Both the position numbers and the translations under genes were made by a program. Below are positions 27,259 to 35,322 of a DNA stretch of 64,000 bases, piece after piece. The stretch is from an uncultured Sphingomonadaceae bacterium (lineage in GTDB: Bacteria > Pseudomonadota > Alphaproteobacteria > Sphingomonadales > Sphingomonadaceae), in NCBI GenBank assembly GCA_947503245.1, contig CANNCV010000001.1, forward strand, positions 1,301,501-1,365,500. The letters are read 5' to 3'. The notes beneath the pieces are model-generated. The model was not told where the DNA came from, did not search any database, and saw only the letters and a program-made list of their open reading frames with translations. Numbering within the stretch: the first letter of the stretch is position 1; each line of letters opens with the position of its first letter.

Positions 27259-28056
27259 ATGCGTAGCTTTCCGATCTTTTTGGAGCTTCAGGCCCAGCCT
27301 GTTATTTTGATAGGTGAGGGGTCTGCTGCGGATGCAAAACGGCGTCTTTATCAACGTGCAGGGGCTATCATTGTTGGCGAATTCCACCCCTGCGCACAGA
27401 TCGCGGTGATAGCGGAAGAAGATGATGACGCGGCACATGCCGCCGTTGCGCGATGCAGGGCCCGCGGACTGCTTATCAATGTGGTTGATCGCCCGGCACT
27501 GTGTGATTTTACCACTCCCGCTATTGTTGATCGCAACCCTGTGACCATTGCCATAGGAACCGGCGGGGCCTCTGCAGGTCTGGCCAAGGCGCTGCGTCAG
27601 CGATTGGAAGCGCTATTGCCAGAAACTTTGGGCGCATTGGCGAAAGGTCTGTTCGCTGCACGTCCTGCTATTAAAGACACTTGGCCAGATGGGCGTGAGC
27701 GGCGGCAAGCCATTGATGCTGCGCTTCAAACCGACGGACCGCTCGACCCTTTTGGCGACATAAAGCAAAACGCAGTTGATAGTTGGCTGGCAGAGGGCGG
27801 TGATAAGCGTCAATTCGGGATTGAACAGATTGAACTGGCCAGCAATGACCCTGATGACTTGACATTGAAGCAGGCACGGCTGTTAGCCAGCGCTGATTAT
27901 GTCATTATAATTGGCAATGTCAGTAAGGCGATTATGGCGCGGATAAGGGCTGATGCCGATATATTGTCCAGCCCAGATCATGGCTATGACCGCGATCATG
28001 ACCTTCCCGCGGACGCCCTGATTATTCGCCTGACTGCGGCCGCAACAGAAAATTGA
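27259..28056 (+). CDS. Siroheme synthase-like protein (precorrin-2 dehydrogenase/ferrochelatase) with decayed SUMT remnant
   Basis: The first 210 residues resemble the CysG N-terminal/Met8 part, which oxidises precorrin-2 and inserts iron to make siroheme. Seen are FPIFLELQAQPVILIGEGSAADAKRRL (a variant NAD motif, GEGSAA), INVVDRPALCDFTTPAIVDRNPVTIAIGTGGASAGLAKALRQ in pieces, and the helical tail. The last 55 residues (ELASNDPDDLTLKQARLLASADYVIIIG) align by eye with the start of the SUMT methyltransferase domain (GxGPGDPxLLTLxAxRLL), but the first glycines are lost and the domain stops early. It follows lysA by 15 bases and its end overlaps the convergent thioesterase gene by 35 bases. Confidence 0.8.
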   Translation: MRSFPIFLELQAQPVILIGEGSAADAKRRLYQRAGAIIVGEFHPCAQIAVIAEEDDDAAHAAVARCRARGLLINVVDRPALCDFTTPAIVDRNPVTIAIGTGGASAGLAKALRQRLEALLPETLGALAKGLFAARPAIKDTWPDGRERRQAIDAALQTDGPLDPFGDIKQNAVDSWLAEGGDKRQFGIEQIELASNDPDDLTLKQARLLASADYVIIIGNVSKAIMARIRADADILSSPDHGYDRDHDLPADALIIRLTAAATEN

Positions 28057-28453
28057 GGCGTGAGGAAGCAATCAATTTGCGCCTGTCCATTTGCCAAGCA
28101 AAACTCTCTACATTGGCAACGCGCTGTCCCAATCTGGTGACTTGCCCTAGGGCATAAGTTGTATGTTCACGGCCGCCGCGCATAAAGTCGATGGTAATGT
28201 TGACCGGTTTCATCTGGTCGGCGCGCCCGGCATTGGCCAAAACCACCCGCAACGCAGAAAATGCGGCCATTTCCAGCAGCCCCGATAATGCGCCACCATG
28301 CACAAACCCCGGACGGCCCATAACACCATTGTTAAAATCATAACAAATAACAGGCAGATCATCTTCAAAGCCATGGATACGCATACCCATATGATGCGCA
28401 AATGGTGGTAATTGGCGGGCTATTGCTTCGACATTGCTATATTCCGTGGTCAT
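28022..28453 (-). CDS. Hotdog-fold thioesterase (PaaI family), second of a pair
   Basis: A 143-residue PaaI-type hotdog protein. The pattern PGFVHGGALSGLLEMAAFSAL, with the H-G-G before the central helix, and PVNITIDFMRGG is characteristic of acyl-CoA thioesterases of this family. It begins inside the last four bases of the upstream paralog (overlap 28450-28453), so the two are coupled. Its 3' end runs 35 bases into the convergent siroheme gene. Substrate is unknown; a pair of hotdog subunits could form a hetero-oligomer. Confidence 0.88.
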   Translation of the reverse strand: MTTEYSNVEAIARQLPPFAHHMGMRIHGFEDDLPVICYDFNNGVMGRPGFVHGGALSGLLEMAAFSALRVVLANAGRADQMKPVNITIDFMRGGREHTTYALGQVTRLGQRVANVESFAWQMDRRKLIASSRLNFLLRPQSGE

Positions 28454-28887
28454 GCCGTTACATCCATATTGATAAAAGTTCCTGCAACATGGGCGATGGG
28501 GTCATCCAAATCACCATGATGGGCTATGCCGCGTACAAATGCGATTGATCGTTTGATTTGGTAGCATTCGCCGCGCCCGTACACGATTTTATTGGGTTCT
28601 GCTGCACGCATATAGTCGACACGAAGATCAAGCGTGACTTGTGGTCGGAATTTGCCCAGTCTTGCCCAAACGGAAAGGCTAGTGGCGTTGTCCATCATGC
28701 TAATGATGGGCCCGGATGCTAATATACCGGTCGATTCATCACCGACTAATTCTTTGCGCCAAGGCAGGGCCAATTCCACCCAGTCATCGCCATGGTCATG
28801 ATATCCAAAACCGATATGGCCGCCATGGCCGTGGCTTGAAATGGCTTCTATCCATTGCTTTGGGTTAAAATTTTCCGTGCCGGCCAT
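28450..28887 (-). CDS. Hotdog-fold thioesterase (PaaI family), first of a pair
   Basis: A 145-residue hotdog protein similar in design to its downstream neighbour: GHIGFGYHDHGDDWVELALPW, then STGILASGPIISMMDNATSLSVWA replacing the H-G-G motif with A-S-G-P, and PQVTLDLRVDYMRAAEP. The loss of the histidine-glycine motif suggests altered or lost catalysis, as in many hotdog pairs where one subunit is structural. It is the promoter-proximal gene of the pair; the 177-base gap upstream is shared with the divergent small-peptide operon. Confidence 0.85.
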   Translation of the reverse strand: MAGTENFNPKQWIEAISSHGHGGHIGFGYHDHGDDWVELALPWRKELVGDESTGILASGPIISMMDNATSLSVWARLGKFRPQVTLDLRVDYMRAAEPNKIVYGRGECYQIKRSIAFVRGIAHHGDLDDPIAHVAGTFINMDVTA

Positions 28888-29003
28888 GCCGATAATATCC
28901 TTTTTATAAAGGGGGCTTTATCAAACTCCCCTTCGTATAATATGTTCATTTTTATGTCCCGAACTTCATTAGCGGCTCGGTCTGTTTCTCCATAACCATG
29001 AAG

Positions 29004-29027
29004 GTGCGAATTCCCAAGAATTTGCAC
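29004..29027. promoter_or_regulatory. Near-perfect 10-base palindrome before the three-gene cluster
   Basis: GTGCGAATTC and GAATTTGCAC form inverted arms around CCAA with one G/T mismatch. It lies 38 bases before the small-peptide start and in the shared regulatory gap with the thioesterase pair, so it may be an operator for either side. Confidence 0.45.
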
Positions 29028-29064
29028 ATCGCATCTTAACATCAAGATAAAAGGAGAAGACTTT

Positions 29065-29217
29065 ATGAACCTGGCAGACATTCCTGAATTGACTGAGAAA
29101 GTCGCGAATTTTGGTTCTATGGTCATGGACTCAGCGCCCATGATCGCTGGTGATGATCTTTGGTTGATTTTGGCAGTTTATATTTTTGAAGCGCAAAATC
29201 TGGCTCTCGGTTTTTGA
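29065..29217 (+). CDS. 50-residue peptide gene, first of an uncharacterised three-gene unit
   Basis: The ORF encodes MNLADIPELTEKV... to ...EAQNLALGF, 50 residues, without cysteine. It has a strong ribosome-binding site (AAGGAG, nine bases before the ATG), which argues that it is a real gene despite its size. The N-terminal half is amphipathic and acidic; the second half (DLWLILAVYIFEAQNLALGF) is hydrophobic enough to be a membrane-interacting helix. I do not recognise a family. The next gene starts 20 bases later and the third follows at once, so the peptide could be a partner, toxin or modified-peptide precursor of those proteins. This is inference from position only. Confidence 0.6.
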   Translation: MNLADIPELTEKVANFGSMVMDSAPMIAGDDLWLILAVYIFEAQNLALGF

Positions 29218-29237
29218 CCATTTATGTGTTTTGAGTA

Positions 29238-30194
29238 ATGCAGATATCTCCGCCCTTGTTCGAATATCGTGCGCAGCCGCATCGTCGCGCTCAGGCTATT
29301 CAGGCCGGTAAAAAAGCATTTGCTGATTGGCAAAATCATCCGGTTTGGGCGGGGTATCGCGCATTGCTTGAGCATGCTGCAACTTTGCCTGCCGCTGACG
29401 CTATACGCCATTTACGCCCTATCCTTGATGATAATCTCACAGCACCAGCCTTTCTGAGGCACTTTCTATCGGCGATGACGCATGATGAACTTGTGCAATT
29501 GCAATGCCCGGCAACTTTGTCAGCGCAAAGCACGACCATCATGTTATGGAGGCATGGCCGTATAAATATTGCACTTGTCGCTTTGCGCAAAAAAACTGCT
29601 GATGCATCTGGTAATGCCATGCATGATAGAGTTTGCCTTTCTAATGGGCATAGCGCGCTGCGCCTTATCAACGGTGCGCAGGCGAATTATCGATTGTTTG
29701 TGCGTGGCCATGAAGAGCAAGAGACCATGGTTTTGACTGACAAAGGCAGTGTTGCAACTGATGCCAGCTTGATAATCGATAATAGCCAGCAGGGTTTGCT
29801 GATAGATGTGCTGGACCAGCCTGCTCTATTTTTGCGCATAACAGTGGAAGATGATGGCTTATCATCGGCCAATGGTGATGATTGCCATCGCTATTTTGAT
29901 GCGCAGACAGGCCGGTTACTGGGGAAATCTGCGGGTAATATGCAATCAACCCGGCGTCTTATGTTGCTCTCTGCTTTGCGTTCTCTTGGAGCAGCAGATC
30001 ATGTTCCTGATATGCTGGTAGTGACAGAGGAACCTGTGGCAGCTTTGCGGTGGCAGGCTATGCGTGAATGTCTGGCTACCGATATGAATGCAGCCATTCC
30101 GCGATTGGCGGATATGGCAAATGGTGATTCAGATGATGAAATACGCGCACTGGCCCATCAAATCTTGCAACATATTGGGCAAAAGGCCGCATAG
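29238..30194 (+). CDS. Uncharacterised 318-residue protein (second gene of the cluster)
   Basis: I do not recognise this protein. It is soluble, with no signal peptide. Residues 1-75 are helical (RAQAIQAGKKAFADWQNHP), the middle 90-230 is beta-rich (STTIMLWRHGRINIALVALR, GHSALRLINGAQANYRLFVR, GLLIDVLDQPALFLRITVED), and the last 80 residues look like HEAT-type helical repeats (DMNAAIPRLADMANGDSDDE). This helix-sheet-helix plan parallels the next protein, so the two may be divergent paralogs. Only three bases separate it from the following gene. Confidence 0.65.
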   Translation: MQISPPLFEYRAQPHRRAQAIQAGKKAFADWQNHPVWAGYRALLEHAATLPAADAIRHLRPILDDNLTAPAFLRHFLSAMTHDELVQLQCPATLSAQSTTIMLWRHGRINIALVALRKKTADASGNAMHDRVCLSNGHSALRLINGAQANYRLFVRGHEEQETMVLTDKGSVATDASLIIDNSQQGLLIDVLDQPALFLRITVEDDGLSSANGDDCHRYFDAQTGRLLGKSAGNMQSTRRLMLLSALRSLGAADHVPDMLVVTEEPVAALRWQAMRECLATDMNAAIPRLADMANGDSDDEIRALAHQILQHIGQKAA

Positions 30195-30197
30195 ACC

Positions 30198-31100
30198 ATG
30201 GCCTTGGATATTGCATATAGAGTGCAGGAACCCCTTACGCTGGATGAAGCACTTTCTTTGGGGGATGCCAATCTTAAAGGGCTTGAGCGTGAGCAAGAGA
30301 GGGAAAATGCCGCGCATATATTAGCAGGGCTATATGCCAATCGTGACTTTCTGGCAGATGCTGCCATTGACGCGCTGAAATTGACATATGCGGATGAGAC
30401 ACAGGGTCGCCGTAAATATGGGCCGCAAGTTATCACTTTGGGTGCTGCACGTCCGGGTTGGTTTTTGCGTGCGAATATCTGGCCCGGCGTGAATGACTAT
30501 GCGGTGCGCGCCAGCGGCAAAGACGCGTTCTTTTATGGTTTGCCGCATGATCATAATTTTGACTTCCTTACCATCGGATATCACGGTCCTGGCTATATTA
30601 GCGATTATTATGAGCAGGATTATGAAGCGATCATTGGCTATAAGGGGGAGCCGGCCGGATTGCGTTTCATTGAACGCTCTGCGCTTTTTGAGGGTCGTAT
30701 GCTCTACTATCGCAAGCATAGGGATGTGCATTGCCAACATGCCCCGGATGCCCTTTCCATATCGTTGAACATCATGATGACAGCGCCCGAACAATATTGG
30801 TTTGATCAGTGCCGCTATGATGTGAAACGCAATGTTGTGGAGACTATTCTCTCACAAGGCGCGAATGAGGCGATGTTGCACATTGCTGTAGCGGCTTGCG
30901 ATGAAAATGGTCGCGATCTGGCGACCGAAATCTTGTGGAATCATCCATCACAACGAATGCAGCTGGCAGCGTTGCAGGCGTTGAGTGAGAACAGCCTATC
31001 GCAAATGGAGAAAGATAAGCTTCTTGATCAATGCCGCCGCCATGGTTCTGCGGCTATTGCTGCTGCGGCAAGCCTGTATATTAATCAGCATGAGCAATAA
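30198..31100 (+). CDS. Cupin-like 300-residue protein (third gene of the cluster)
   Basis: Not a family I can name. The middle part looks like a cupin barrel: H117-D-H119-N-F-D-F followed by GYHGPGYISDYYE, then a second half R-D-V-H178-C-Q-H-A-P-D-A-L-S-I-S-L-N191. H117, H119, H178 and an acidic residue (D122 or E139) could bind a metal, as in cupin dioxygenases or isomerases. The N-terminal 65 residues are helical and the C-terminal 95 residues are HEAT-like repeats ending in AAIAAAASLYINQ. It has no signal peptide. It follows the previous gene by three bases and completes the operon that opens with the 50-residue peptide. Confidence 0.7.
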   Translation: MALDIAYRVQEPLTLDEALSLGDANLKGLEREQERENAAHILAGLYANRDFLADAAIDALKLTYADETQGRRKYGPQVITLGAARPGWFLRANIWPGVNDYAVRASGKDAFFYGLPHDHNFDFLTIGYHGPGYISDYYEQDYEAIIGYKGEPAGLRFIERSALFEGRMLYYRKHRDVHCQHAPDALSISLNIMMTAPEQYWFDQCRYDVKRNVVETILSQGANEAMLHIAVAACDENGRDLATEILWNHPSQRMQLAALQALSENSLSQMEKDKLLDQCRRHGSAAIAAAASLYINQHEQ

Positions 31101-31190
31101 ATCCGTTAGATAGCCAAGAGAAATATCACTTCCCGCTATGGCCTAGTTTGGGTTAGAGATCAGATGGTTATTTATGGGAAGGTAAGTTTA

Positions 31191-31661
31191 ATGCCAGAAT
31201 CAGCGATGGACAGTATGTTTGTCGAGAACATAGCCGCAATCATTCAATTGGCGTTAGCACCGGCCTTTCTGTTGGTAGGTATTGGCGGGATGCTGCAGCT
31301 TTTTTCCAGCAGACTTGCACGCGTTGTCGATCGGTCAAGAGAGCTGGCAAAGGAGCATGGCCAAGTCACCGAAGGGGAACGCAGGAATATTGTGCGTGAA
31401 CTGCGTAAGCTCGATCAGCGTATGACGGTTGTCAATCGCTCTATTTTGATGGCGGTATGCGGCGCCATCACTGTCGGCATGGTTATAACATTGCTATTTG
31501 CGATGGAGCTCGCCGGAATTGATTTATCAGTGGCCGTCGCTGGCGGTTTTATCCTAGCGATGACCTTCATCATGACTGGTCTGGGGTTCTTCGTGTATGA
31601 AGTCCATCTTGCGGACCGCTCAATACATTTGGATAAGGTATTTTTGAAATGGGACGAGTGA
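31191..31661 (+). CDS. DUF2721 family membrane protein
   Basis: The 156-residue product has three hydrophobic segments: IIQLALAPAFLLVGIGGMLQ, ILMAVCGAITVGMVITLLFA and VAVAGGFILAMTFIMTGLGF. The conserved cytoplasmic loop SSRLARVVDRSRELAKE is the DUF2721 hallmark. Function unknown, inner membrane. ATG 31191 is preferred to 31164 because GGAAGG lies about nine bases upstream. A 7-base hairpin CGAGTGA/TCACTCG (31655-31672) overlaps the stop codon but lacks a T-run. Confidence 0.88.
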   Translation: MPESAMDSMFVENIAAIIQLALAPAFLLVGIGGMLQLFSSRLARVVDRSRELAKEHGQVTEGERRNIVRELRKLDQRMTVVNRSILMAVCGAITVGMVITLLFAMELAGIDLSVAVAGGFILAMTFIMTGLGFFVYEVHLADRSIHLDKVFLKWDE

Positions 31662-31699
31662 GTTTTCACTCGCACCATTCAAAAAAGATATTTTGCTGA

Positions 31700-32338
31700 T
31701 TAGCCTTCGGCGTTTTCTGCACCCTCTGCTGGTGCATCACCTTCTGCAGGAGCATCGCCATCGGCTGCTACATCACCACCATCGGCAGCGGCTGCTGCAA
31801 GGGCATCGGCAACATATTGATCAACCCCTAAAGGATTGTCAGAATTTTCATTGAGGTACAATATGACCGCAGCGCGTTCATCGCCTTTGCTGAGACCAGC
31901 AAAGCTCATTTTTGTGCCGCTCGCATAGCGTTTCGGCGATTTCAGCCAGGCATCCATCTCTTCAAAACCCCAATTGCCTGAGATACTTGAGATAGCTTCA
32001 GAATAGCCAAAGCCAGCAACAGCGCCATGTGGCTTACCTAGAATGCCGTAAAGATTGGGGCCTACACCATTGGGGCCACCTTTTTCGATAGAGTGACAAG
32101 CTGTACATTTTTGGAAAACCTTGGCGCCTGCGCTTGAATCTGCACTGGCCATCATAACACCAACAGAATCTTCGGCTTTTTCTTCAGCTTTAGTAGCACC
32201 TTTAATCGCATATCCAGGTTTTTCCGGATGCTCTGGTGAATCAGCGTGGAAGAATTTCCCGCTCAAAATTGAAAAACCTAATGCCGAGGCCATGCCAAAC
32301 AAAACCCAGCCGGCGATTGTATTACTGCGATCATCCAT
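31700..32338 (-). CDS. Membrane-anchored cytochrome c (class I, CycM/c552 type)
   Basis: The 212-residue protein has an N-terminal anchor (GWVLFGMASALGFSILSG), a charged linker, then a class I cytochrome c domain with the haem site C78-T-A-C81-H82 and the sixth ligand methionine in GTKMSFAGL. FEEMDAWLKSPKRYASG is typical of mitochondrial-like c552/CycM cytochromes that link the bc1 complex to cytochrome oxidase. The last 35 residues are a low-complexity tail rich in Ala, Gly, Asp and Glu (DAPAEG repeated). It is divergent from pheA across 293 bases. Confidence 0.93.
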   Translation of the reverse strand: MDDRSNTIAGWVLFGMASALGFSILSGKFFHADSPEHPEKPGYAIKGATKAEEKAEDSVGVMMASADSSAGAKVFQKCTACHSIEKGGPNGVGPNLYGILGKPHGAVAGFGYSEAISSISGNWGFEEMDAWLKSPKRYASGTKMSFAGLSKGDERAAVILYLNENSDNPLGVDQYVADALAAAAADGGDVAADGDAPAEGDAPAEGAENAEG

Positions 32339-32631
32339 ATTCTCTATGTCCCTAATTTGCCTCTGCTATAGAGGCAACTATCTAGACTGGCAACGCCATT
32401 ACGACGATATTCTGTGCGCTCCCTAGCCAGCATAGGAGCGCTAGGCAAGGGCTGAAAAGCACCACTACCAAGGAATTTATGAGCCAGTGCGCCGGCGTCA
32501 TTTACATATGCTATGATTGATTGAATTTAGTGCAATGCGCATCGTTGATAGTGCAATAATTATTGGTCATTAGCTGTGAGCGCAGCGTTTGTGCTTGCTT
32601 TAACATATAGTAATAATTTAACAGCAAGCAT

Positions 32632-33519
32632 ATGTATAGCTATCCGAAAATTGCGCGTGAACGTGCTGAAAATATGGCCCGCGCGGCAAAATCAGAGCCT
32701 GAACGTGGCCTCGCCTTTCAAGGTGCGCCAGGTGCAAATTCCTATCTGGCCGCGCTGGAATATGATCCAAAAGGCCTTCCTTTGCCATGTTTCTCTTTTT
32801 CTGATGCTATTGATGCGGTTAAGCGCGGTGATGCAGACCGGGCAATGATCCCGATTGAAAATTCACAGCACGGCCGGGTTGCCGATATTCACTTTCTGCT
32901 CCCGGAATCAGGGCTGCATATTATTGATGAGTTTTTTATTCCCATACATCACTGCCTGATGAGCAAATCAGATGGCCCCTTTTCCAGTGTGTTAAGTCAT
33001 CCGCAAGCGTTGGGGCAATGTCGCCATTATCTTAAGGAGCATGGGATTACTCCGGTTTCTTACGCAGATACCGCTGGCGCCGCGGCCGCGGTTGCGATGA
33101 GTGATGATGCCAATATCGCGGCCATCGCACCGGCTATTGCTGCTGATATGTATGGTTTGAAGATGATCGCCGAAAATATCGAGGATGCCGACCATAATAT
33201 GACACGTTTTGTGGTGTTGGCCCGTGATGCTGTCGTACCGCCTGCTGACAAGCCGGTAATGACCAGCCTGTTATTTGAAGTGAAGAATATTCCGGCAGCA
33301 CTATACAAAGCTATGGGTGGTTTTGCGACCAATGGTGTGAACAGCACCAAGTTGGAAAGCTATATTCGCGGAGATAATTTCTCTGCTGCGGAATTTTATC
33401 TCGATATAATCGGCATGCCTGGCGACCCTGCGGTGGACCGCGCACTGGATGAATTGCGTTTCCATAGCAAATGGGTACGGATCTTGGGCAGCTATAAACA
33501 ATCGCGCGAAAGACATTAG
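32632..33519 (+). CDS. pheA: Prephenate dehydratase
   Basis: Converts prephenate to phenylpyruvate in phenylalanine synthesis. The 295-residue protein is the monofunctional form without chorismate mutase. The PDT domain shows FQGAPGANSYLAAL, DRAMIPIENSQHGRVADI and the catalytic region DADHNMTRFVVLARD (T-R-F motif). The ACT regulatory domain follows with PAALYKAMGGFATNGVNSTKLESY, containing the phenylalanine-binding ESR-like K-L-E-S motif. The first 22 residues are a non-conserved extension; ATG 32674 is an alternative start. Confidence 0.95.
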   Translation: MYSYPKIARERAENMARAAKSEPERGLAFQGAPGANSYLAALEYDPKGLPLPCFSFSDAIDAVKRGDADRAMIPIENSQHGRVADIHFLLPESGLHIIDEFFIPIHHCLMSKSDGPFSSVLSHPQALGQCRHYLKEHGITPVSYADTAGAAAAVAMSDDANIAAIAPAIAADMYGLKMIAENIEDADHNMTRFVVLARDAVVPPADKPVMTSLLFEVKNIPAALYKAMGGFATNGVNSTKLESYIRGDNFSAAEFYLDIIGMPGDPAVDRALDELRFHSKWVRILGSYKQSRERH

Positions 33520-33563
33520 GCTATAATGCCTGCAGCCTAGACGACCTGCAGACATCGCACCGC

Positions 33564-34208
33564 TTAATCGGTGGCTTGTGAGCTGAACAAAATTGATTTT
33601 AGGCAGGTGGACATGGTTTTGACTCCCTTGCTGGTGAGAACCAGATATGTTCGGCGCCGATCAACCTTATCAAATTGGCGCTCAACCAGGTCATTTTTGA
33701 TAAGCATGTCAATCCAGCGCAGAGCGGTTGTTTGTGGCACAGATGCCGCAATGCAGGCGCTCGATATGCTAACATTGCTGCGTTCTAGCTCAGCAGCATA
33801 AAGGTCTAGCAAAATGTCCCAAGCAGGGTCTGCGAAGAGGTTTTCGGTAAAGAAGCTTTCCCTTTTGCGGCGTCTAGCAATCTCTGCCCGCACATCAGCA
33901 GCACTGATTGTCCAATTGGACAGTCGGTCGATCAAAAGTGACATATTGGGGTCTTCACCGCAGGAAGCAGCGAATGACTGTTGCTTAGAGGATTGATGAA
34001 ACGCCGCTTCGTCAGCTTTCAATGCCAATGTGGCCAAACGATGCGCCATGTCCAACAATTCTGTTTTGGGATCGGCGACCAGTACTGACTGCCCATGAAG
34101 TTTTTCCTCAAGGCATGTATCAGACCAAGATGATGAGGGCTTGCTATTGTTTTGTGGCATGTTTTCTTTGGCCTTTTTAAGAAATTTTGGTTTCTTCACA
34201 AAGGACAT
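33564..34208 (-). CDS. MarR-like winged-helix regulator (paralog of the gene at 22338)
   Basis: The 214-residue protein lacks the receiver-like domain of its paralog but shares its C-terminal winged helix: FFTENLFADPAWDILLDLYA, the HTH SSACIAASVPQTTALRWIDML and the wing DKVDRRRTYLVLTSKGV. The match to residues about 215-330 of the protein at 22338-23333 is near half-identical by eye, including FADPAWDILLDLYAA and TTALRW. The N-terminal 90 residues are polar and variable. It is divergent from the LuxR gene and may control it or itself; the targets are unknown. Confidence 0.78.
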   Translation of the reverse strand: MSFVKKPKFLKKAKENMPQNNSKPSSSWSDTCLEEKLHGQSVLVADPKTELLDMAHRLATLALKADEAAFHQSSKQQSFAASCGEDPNMSLLIDRLSNWTISAADVRAEIARRRKRESFFTENLFADPAWDILLDLYAAELERSNVSISSACIAASVPQTTALRWIDMLIKNDLVERQFDKVDRRRTYLVLTSKGVKTMSTCLKSILFSSQATD

Positions 34209-34536
34209 ATTTGCCTGTAAATGTGACTAGACTATATTTTGCACGACACGATAACTTTGCTTATATTTAACGTAGTGTCATTATACACACCGCTATAGTT
34301 ACATTTGTAACCAGAATAGTTTCCAACTTTTATCAATAAATTCAACATCCAATAGGGATAGTCGAACATAAATACATGAAATTGGAACAATATTAGCTTT
34401 AAATGCATTATTTTATTATCAATTTTCGTCATTAAAATTAAGTCACGCAAGTTCGTGACACAATCGTAACTATCTTTCATCGTCATCACTCATTAATTAT
34501 GGCTGAGCGTGAAGGTTCACATTTCAAAGGGTCGCT
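34209..34536. other. AT-rich intergenic gap with a small palindrome
   Basis: This 328-base gap between two divergent regulators is markedly AT-rich. It holds no credible gene. A 14-base palindrome GTTACA-TT-TGTAAC is at 34298-34311. Promoters of both regulators should lie here, but I cannot pick convincing -35/-10 pairs. No clear lux-box of the usual 20-base type is evident. Confidence 0.5.
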
Positions 34537-35292
34537 GTGTTAATAGAATCAGATATTGTGGAAGCACGACCGCAGCAAATGGCCTTTTTGGAAGGGCTGC
34601 CCATGTTGCATAGCTATCCAGACATATTAGAGTCCGCATATAGATTGCTGATGACAATGGGGGTGAAGATGATGGCATATCATCTGGTGCCGCCATTTCA
34701 TTCGCAAATATCCAAAGGGGCGATGATAATAAGTTTTGGCTTTCCTAAGCAATGGGTTGAATATTACGCAGACCCTGCTGCACGCGCACAAGACCCTGTG
34801 CCTGATATTGTTATGGAGCAGTATAGCAGAATGTCATGGGCTGAAGCACTCAAGATATGCCGTGATAAAAACCCTGTCACAGATATTCGTCATGCAGTAG
34901 AAATGGCAGAGTTTCCTTATGCTTTTGGGCTGCCGCTTTATGGCCCGGGCGGACGCGATGCATATTGTGCCATCATCATGGACAATGCTTCGAATGTTAC
35001 CGATATGTGGAACATGGTTCAAATACAGAATATCATGCAGGCGGTGCATGTGCGCATATCGCATCTGACCATTGCCAAAGATAATGCGGCGATAAAATTG
35101 TCGCATCGTGAGACTGAAGTGCTCAATTGGATTTTGGGCGGCAAGTCACGCAATGATATTGCGACTATTCTGGGGCTCGCGCCAGCAACGGTTGATACCT
35201 ATTTGCGGCGCATTTACGAAAAACTAGGCGTTAATAATCGCATCATGGCCAGCTTACGGGCTTTGTCACAAAATCTGATTAAGCTTTCTTAA
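34537..35292 (+). CDS. LuxR-family regulator with autoinducer-binding domain (LuxR solo)
   Basis: The 251-residue protein has an N-terminal acyl-homoserine-lactone domain and a C-terminal GerE HTH (SHRETEVLNWILGGKSRNDIA, ATVDTYLRRIYEKLGVNNR). The pocket residues W73, Y77, D86-P87 and W101 are present with exactly the spacing of TraR W57, Y61, D70-P71 and W85, so it should bind an AHL-like signal. No luxI-type synthase lies in this window, so it is an apparent solo. The start is GTG (34537) with AAAGGG seven bases upstream. Its targets and signal are unknown. Confidence 0.92.
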   Translation: MLIESDIVEARPQQMAFLEGLPMLHSYPDILESAYRLLMTMGVKMMAYHLVPPFHSQISKGAMIISFGFPKQWVEYYADPAARAQDPVPDIVMEQYSRMSWAEALKICRDKNPVTDIRHAVEMAEFPYAFGLPLYGPGGRDAYCAIIMDNASNVTDMWNMVQIQNIMQAVHVRISHLTIAKDNAAIKLSHRETEVLNWILGGKSRNDIATILGLAPATVDTYLRRIYEKLGVNNRIMASLRALSQNLIKLS

Positions 35293-35322
35293 TCGAAAGT
35301 GGTGCAAACGGGTCCGACATTT

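Noticed and set aside
28848-29141. 97-residue minus-strand ORF overlapping the thioesterase start and the small-peptide gene
   Set aside because: No conserved pattern; it overlaps the strong AAGGAG-led peptide gene on the other strand.
31655-31672. 7-base hairpin overlapping the DUF2721 stop codon as a terminator
   Set aside because: There is no T-run on either strand after the stem, so termination is not supported.
34232-34489. 85-residue ORF in the AT-rich gap before luxR
   Set aside because: Composition is explained by AT-rich DNA; there is no ribosome-binding site or recognisable motif.
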